This document shows positions 59,502 to 64,000 of a stretch of 64,000 bases of DNA, piece after piece (position 1 is the first letter of the stretch; every line of letters starts with the position of its first letter). The position numbers and the translations under genes are program-made. This DNA comes from Vibrio aerogenes. Its GTDB lineage: Bacteria; Pseudomonadota; Gammaproteobacteria; Enterobacterales; Vibrionaceae. The notes beneath the pieces are model-generated. The model was not told the origin of the DNA. It made no database searches and saw only the letters and a list, made by a program, of their open reading frames with translations. The DNA is taken from positions 868,001-932,000 of the forward strand of contig NZ_AP024861.1 of the NCBI RefSeq assembly GCF_024346755.1, in the 5' to 3' direction.

Positions 59502-61040
59502 CTAGTGATAACAGTTTGGTCCGCGCACATTGCTGTGCTGGATATCCGGGGTGGATTCCGGTGAGGAAGACAGCAGTCCTTCCCGATGATTTTCAAGAAG
59601 ATTTCTGATGAACCTGAGATAGGGCTTATTCACCATCAGGGCATCCTTACATGCCTGCTCTAAACGAGTGTCACCGTATTTTTTAGCCAGGTTGAGAAGT
59701 CCGAGACAGCTACGATTCGCTTGTGCCGGATGTTCTTTTGACATGAGTTGGCGATTAACGACTTCCTGTGTGGCGGCGCCCACTCTGCCGCCCCAGTTCA
59801 GCAACCGCTCTGGAGACCATTTCTGATATTGATGATTGCCGGGCATGTGCTCTGGACAGGTACTAAGACCGTACTCTTTTTTACTCGCTGGGTGCTGTGA
59901 GACCAGATTTCCCTGATGGTATATCTGTACCAGTCTGGAGGTGGCTTCAAGCTCAACATGCTGACCAACTAACTGATGCGGTACTGAGTAATAATGTTTC
60001 TTGTATTCGATGTGGTAATCCGGTCCGACTTTAGCGCGTTTCATTTCCATGTAGAGATAACGCTGTACGGGAAGTGGTTTCAGGGCTGGTTTATCCAGGG
60101 TTTCGAACAACGCTTTCCGGCTCGCTCCCAGTTGTTTCATTTGTCTTTGGTTCAGCGAGTCCATTAATTCACGGATAGAGAGATTAAGCTCTTTGAAGGT
60201 GTGGAAGGTCTGGTGACGAAGCCGCATCATGATCCAGCGTTCAACGATAAGCACCGCATTTTCTGCTTTTGCTTTGTCTTTCGGTTTATAGGGACGAGCT
60301 GGCATCACGGCAGTTCGGTAATGGGATGCCAGTTTCCGGTAACTCTCGTTGAGTTTAGGCGCGTAACGATCCGTTTTGGTTACTGCTGCTTTTAGGTTGT
60401 CAGGTACCAGAAGGGCCGGAACACCACCGAAGTGTTCGAAGGCATTGGCATGAGCCTCCAGCCAGTGTTCAAGTCGTTGACTTTCACTGGCTTCAACATA
60501 GGTGTAGTTGGAAGCGCCCAATGTTGCCACGAAGATCTGAGCATTGCGGATTTCTCCGGTGTCAGGATTCACAACCGGGATAGTCGGGCCACAGTAATCA
60601 ATGAACAGTTTGTCACCCGCCAGATGAGTCTGGCGCATACTGCGTTTTTGGGTCGATAACCAGCGGGTGTAATGTTCGCAGAACTGGCTGTAACGATAAG
60701 CTCTTTCCTGATATTCCGCCAGGTACTCCTCCCACAGAAGATGTTTGCTTATGCCTTTACGTTTAAGTTCAACAAAACACTGAGCGAAGTCCGGCATGAC
60801 TTTAATGTTGCTGGTTGTTTTGTCTCGGTAAATAGCCAGACCCAGTTCGGTATCTGAGCAGTTCTCGGGAAGTGGCCAACTCATTGTGCTTTGCTCAAAT
60901 CGGGTCAGTATTTCTGAGACCGTCGAGCGACTGACTTTCGAGCAGGAAGCGATCTTTCTGGTCGACAGATTGCACTCATATTTAAGGCGTAATACCTCTT
61001 TGATGTTTGTCATAGATGTTCTCTTTTTCGGCATTATCAC
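59502..61040 (-). CDS. istA: IS21-family transposase IstA
   Basis: 512-residue transposase, intact. N-terminal HTH (LRLKYECNLSTRKIASCSKVSRSTVSE about 17-43), then the rve-type integrase core with the catalytic DDE visible as FIDYCG (about 146-151), LVPDNLKAAV (about 215) and the Glu of KAENAVLIVERW (about 263), followed by a C-terminal beta-barrel Mu-type domain. Intact istA beside a nonsense istB suggests the copy is immobile unless helped in trans. Confidence 0.92.
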   Translation of the reverse strand: MIMPKKRTSMTNIKEVLRLKYECNLSTRKIASCSKVSRSTVSEILTRFEQSTMSWPLPENCSDTELGLAIYRDKTTSNIKVMPDFAQCFVELKRKGISKHLLWEEYLAEYQERAYRYSQFCEHYTRWLSTQKRSMRQTHLAGDKLFIDYCGPTIPVVNPDTGEIRNAQIFVATLGASNYTYVEASESQRLEHWLEAHANAFEHFGGVPALLVPDNLKAAVTKTDRYAPKLNESYRKLASHYRTAVMPARPYKPKDKAKAENAVLIVERWIMMRLRHQTFHTFKELNLSIRELMDSLNQRQMKQLGASRKALFETLDKPALKPLPVQRYLYMEMKRAKVGPDYHIEYKKHYYSVPHQLVGQHVELEATSRLVQIYHQGNLVSQHPASKKEYGLSTCPEHMPGNHQYQKWSPERLLNWGGRVGAATQEVVNRQLMSKEHPAQANRSCLGLLNLAKKYGDTRLEQACKDALMVNKPYLRFIRNLLENHREGLLSSSPESTPDIQHSNVRGPNCYH

Positions 61041-61214
61041 TTCCTTGCTACGTTAAGATGCATAACAAGAATAGTGAGTGATTGATTTAAAAGAGAAAAG
61101 GGAGAGATTCCGGAGTAACCGGACAGGGTTTCCGCTCAACCGGACAGTGATTCCGGAGTGAGTGGAAAAATGGCTGGTTTATCCCGGAAATGGTGTCCGG
61201 TTTAAAACGGAACA

Positions 61215-61750
61215 AGTTGGAACCAAACATCGATATGTTCCAAAGGCATATGACCAGGGATCTTAAGGATCGTTTCGATTTTGAATTTTTTTAAAATCGT
61301 CTGAATTTCTTGAGTCTGCTTAGGGTGTCTTGAACGAGAAGTTATCCACGAGAATCCCATATGGTCGAGCAGGTAATAGATAGAGTCAGGATGATAGTAT
61401 TTACCAAATTCTTTCACAATATAAGCATGGATATCGGGGCCAGTAAGTCGTCCATCTTGCGCATCATGGGCTTTGCTTTTGATGTATTGACTTAATTGCT
61501 CTCTTTGCTCAGGAGTCAAGAATGGCGGTCTACCGGTTCTTGGTTTTTCCTGTAGACCTTCTAACCCTTCTTCGAGAAAAGTCTGAACCCATTTATAAAC
61601 ACTGGTCCTGCTTACCTTGAAAAACTTGGCTATTTGAGTACGAGAATGTCCGTCTTTGAAGTGTGCGAGAGCCAGCAATCTCATTTTCATCTGGATGGAT
61701 TTTTGCTGGCTTGCGAGCTTTTTGAAGTCGATGTCGTTGAGGCTATCCAT
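61215..61750 (-). pseudogene. IS630-family transposase, N-terminal fragment
   Basis: About 178 codons from ATG 61750: two HTH units (GHSRTQIAKFFKVSRTSVYKWVQTF and the RTGRPPFLTPEQREQL linker) and the beginning of the DDE domain to LEHIDVWFQ, where IS21 sequence begins. The DEAR segment with the first catalytic Asp, some 12-15 residues, is missing between the two halves, so insertion was accompanied by a small deletion. Confidence 0.85.
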
Positions 61751-61835
61751 AGCGAATTAATGCAAGTAATGAATAGTCTCAATTAGATCATATTTTTACT
61801 CAGATTGGTATGATGTGACCACGTTGTGACGTTTT

Positions 61836-62479
61836 TCACGGTGTCTTGAAGCTTGGCTTTACGGTTATCTGAGTATCCAGCCCGAAGCCGTCCAAGTTTT
61901 TCGAAATATACTTAGCAAGGTAGGCCACGGCACCGCCTTCTGTACCATCCAGCAACTTAGCATCAAACCGGACTTTCATTGCTTTGTTTTTCGGCTTACA
62001 AGACGCATTATAAAGTTCTGTGCTCTCCTGTTGATACTGGTAGTTTTGAAGCGCTTTGATAAACGTACCGGCTTGTTCCAGTGGCATGAAAAATACACCG
62101 TGCCAGTGCGGTGTACCGTCCTGATACGGTTCAACCACTCTTAAACCACTCTTAAACCGTAATAATCCAGTCCGTGACGGTCTGCCCAACTGCGAAAGCG
62201 AGACCAGTTCAGGCTCAGCCATGCATGGGCATCACGCGGACAACTGCCATCAAAAGCCGGGTTCTCAATCCAGTAATGACCGCGCTTTTTCAGGCGGTGA
62301 AAGCGGCTTGCTGTGGTCATGGTGATAAACACCGCGGCATGGTTATTTGCATCGGCGTATTCCTGACAACCGGCGATCCGGGTCATCAGTTCATGGCGGC
62401 GGTTTTCCGGGTTGGCCTGTGATGAAGCGTGGACTTCCGACATATCGACACAATCACCGTGCTCTGATTCAATGACCAT
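61836..62479 (-). pseudogene. P2-like phage replication protein A (gpA) fragment with frame break
   Basis: Two overlapping frames encode one protein: MSEVHASSQANPENRRHELMTRI, FITMTTASRFH, PRDAHAWLSLNWSRFR, then YYGLRVV | EPYQDGTPHWHGVFFMP and a Y-x-x-KYISKN segment, resembling the rolling-circle initiator GPA of P2-type phages (HxH metal motif HWH; Tyr-Lys catalytic stretch). An 11-bp tandem duplication breaks the frame. Neither end is complete: P2 gpA is about 760 residues, here about 210 remain. Confidence 0.8.
62133..62154. repeat. 11-bp perfect tandem duplication inside the gpA fragment
   Basis: AACCACTCTTA occurs twice in tandem. Removing one copy restores a continuous reading GLRVVEPYQDG, so the duplication is the frame-breaking event. 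Confidence 0.92.
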
Positions 62480-62482
62480 ATC

Positions 62483-63241
62483 CGGCTGAGAAAATTACTT
62501 TACCGGATGTCTGAGCGGTTAGGGAATCCGATTGCTTCAGACCTGACCAACGAGCATTTCGCCAAATACCGGGAGCAGCGGACGCAGGAAGTCAGCACGA
62601 CAACGGCTAACCGTGAACATGCTTATCTACGGGCGATGTTTAACGAACTCAAGCGCCTTGGGGTGATTGAGTATGATAACCCGGTGCAGCATATTCGGCA
62701 GTTTAAAGAGCGTGACGGTGAGCTACGTTTTCTGACTCATGATGAAATTGATAAGCTTCTTCATGCTTGCCAGCTTTCCAGCAATGAACCTTTGATTTAT
62801 GTGGTCAAAGTCTGCCTTGCCACCGGGGCGCGGTGGAGTGAGGCAGAATCACTGAAAGCATCGCAGGTGGCCGGAGGGAAGATCACTTTCCTGAATACTA
62901 AGTCAGGCAAAAACAGAGCTGTACCAATCAATGATTCGCTGTTTGCTGAACTGATTAGTATTGGCAAAACAGGTGATGAGAAATTGTTTCTCTCCAGTTT
63001 AAGCGCTTTTCGCAAATCTGTAGTTAGAGCACAAATTCAGTTACCCAGAGGGCAGATGTCCCACGTTCTGCGCCATACGTTCGCCAGTCATTTTGTCATG
63101 CAGGGTGGTAATATCGTTGTATTGAAAGATATTCTTGGGCATAGCGAGATCACGACAACAATGCGGTATTCACACCTTGCACCTAGTCATTTGAGTGATG
63201 CGGTGAGGTTGAATCCGTTGAATATGCATCAATCTTTGTAA
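62483..63241 (+). pseudogene. P2-like phage tyrosine integrase, N-terminally truncated
   Basis: About 250 codons. Integrase-like sequence starts around 62483 (RLRKLLYRMSERLGNPIAS), and the first ATG is at 62507. The catalytic domain is complete: ATGARWSEAE (Arg), HVLRHTFAS (His-x-x-Arg), LGHSEITTTMRYSHL (His and Tyr nucleophile). The arm-binding and part of the core-binding domain, about 100 residues, are gone. It meets the gpA fragment head to head, as expected from deletion between int and A in a P2-like prophage. Confidence 0.82.
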
Positions 63242-63403
63242 GTTATACCAAGAACAATTCTCTTCACCTTTCTATACTCAATAAAGATTCACAGTGTCTT
63301 AAGCTGTACGTCTTTTGATTCAAGTGATTTTAGTTTGATCACGTTCACTGGTGGCTTAATAACAGCCGGATCAGGTGTTAATGGGTCATTGTCCGTTTAT
63401 TGG

Positions 63404-63437
63404 GTTGTTATAAGGCAATGAATGGAAGCCTATAACA
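63404..63437. repeat. inverted repeat upstream of the terminal gene
   Basis: TTGTTATAAGGC and GCCTATAACAA pair with a single bulged A around an 11-nt loop, 33 bp before the next start codon. It could be an operator or hairpin; not an attC site by its core boxes. Confidence 0.5.
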
Positions 63438-63469
63438 ATGAATAAAATCCAATTTGATAAAGGTTGAAA

Positions 63470-64000
63470 TATGCATGCACAAATAGAGAAGCCAAAGAAC
63501 ATAAAAGAAAGGCGGTTGGTTGCGGATGCTGTTGTTCAGAAGAAAAGTAATAGGAAACAAGGTTTTGGTTTTGTGGATAATCGTTCTGAAGCTATACAAT
63601 TCAGTTTTGGAAAAAAAGTAGACCATAGTGAAGTGAGCGCAGGCAGGATACTACAAAGAAAAGCTGAAGTTGTAGTTGATCGTGAGGGACTTAAGGTTAA
63701 TCGAGATGGAGATCTAAAAATAAAAGAAATCATGGCGATTGAAGATAATACGTTAGATAAAGCAAAAGACACAAAAAAGACTTACAGGCATATGTCTCCT
63801 AAAAGCCTCAGGTTAAAGATTGCGGAGAATGAATTTCAACATGACTTCAATCAAAAAACAGAAGTGCAATACGTGGCTAATCAACTTAATACATTGCAAA
63901 ATGCTTTAACATCTTGGGAAAAACAAACTGAAGAATTAGGTGATCAATTCTTTGGGGGGGCGGAACAGAATGCACTAATTAGCGATAAAGCCGTAGATTT
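63470..64000 (+). CDS. unidentified protein with FVDNR-type N-terminal motif, partial
   Basis: Starts at ATG 63470 with AAAGG seven bases upstream and runs 177 codons off the right edge without a stop. The N-terminal stretch QKKSNRKQGFGFVDNRSEAIQ resembles the QKK...FVDNRPEA(I)xQ leader seen at the N-terminus of many DUF4157 (eCIS core)-type and related toxin-like proteins. The rest is charged and probably helical (RILQRKAEVVVDREGLKVNRDG). Composition is more A-rich than the core genes, consistent with transfer. Function cannot be assigned from this part. Confidence 0.6.

Larger units (their letters stand above)
58673..61214 (-). mobile_element. IS21-family insertion sequence
   Basis: About 2.5 kb element encoding istA and a broken istB. 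Both ends carry several copies of CCGGACA- and TTCCGG-type repeats (the multiple terminal repeats of IS21 elements). TGTTCCGGTTTAATCCGG from 58699 inward and TGTTCCGTTTTAAACCGG from 61214 inward (minus strand) match at most positions and begin with TG. The outer left boundary may be 58673 (TGCATATTCC) or 58699. No target duplication was visible. Confidence 0.85.

Noticed and set aside
63242..63469. Integron attC site or phage attachment duplicate of the tRNA-Asp 3' end
   Set aside because: The inverted repeat lacks RYYYAAC/GTTRRRY core boxes, and no copy of the tRNA-Asp 3' sequence occurs after the integrase relic.

Overview
This window is a stretch of Vibrionaceae chromosome, almost certainly Vibrio. 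Gene order follows the V. cholerae block that runs from trmN/brnQ through prfB-lysS, vpsR, tas, mutH, rppH-ptsP, lgt-thyA, hlyU, rpsT, murJ, ribF-ileS-lspA-fkpB-ispH, cstA, anmK-murQ/nagZ, a BtsSR-type two-component pair, aroF-tyrA, a PilZ protein, ettA, slt, trpR, yjjX-pheA, raiA, bamD, rluD-pgeF and clpB. The species cannot be fixed from the sequence alone. Presence of VpsR and HlyU orthologues and a tandem rRNA locus next to clpB fits Vibrio.

Layout. (1) 1-16.3 kb: tRNA modification, amino-acid uptake, translation (RF2 with its programmed +1 frameshift, LysRS), the biofilm regulator VpsR (here split by a -1 frame change), mismatch repair, mRNA decapping, PTS-Ntr, lipoprotein modification, thymidylate synthesis, HlyU and S20. 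(2) 16.5-24.2 kb: MurJ flippase and the ribF-ileS-lspA-fkpB-ispH cluster. (3) 24.2-32 kb: carbon starvation/pyruvate transporter, a small lipoprotein, three peptidoglycan-recycling genes and a LytS/LytTR pair. (4) 32-41 kb: aromatic amino-acid genes, with a perfect TyrR box before aroF-tyrA and a trp-operator-like site before trpR, interspersed with ettA, slt and a c-di-GMP-binding PilZ protein. (5) 41-47 kb: ribosome hibernation, BamD, RluD, PgeF and ClpB with a sigma-32-type promoter. (6) 47.2-58.3 kb: two tandem rRNA operons, 16S-tRNA-Ala(GGC)-23S-5S and 16S-tRNA-Ile(GAT)-23S-5S-tRNA-Asp(GTC), near-identical direct repeats spaced about 5.42 kb apart. (7) 58.3-64 kb: an accessory scar. An IS21-family element with a nonsense-mutated istB sits inside a broken IS630-type element, followed by a degenerate P2-like prophage remnant (a gpA-type replication gene fragment broken by an 11-bp tandem duplication, facing an N-terminally truncated integrase), then the start of an unidentified gene with an FVDNR-type N-terminal motif that runs off the edge.

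Most of the window is conserved core genome. The points most worth a second look are the split vpsR with a canonical slippery heptamer exactly at the frame change, the DnaA-box-like cluster between mutH and rppH, and the right-hand accessory region including the truncated last gene. No wholly new multi-gene system is demonstrable in these 64 kb. The best candidate for accessory novelty is the gene cut by the right edge.
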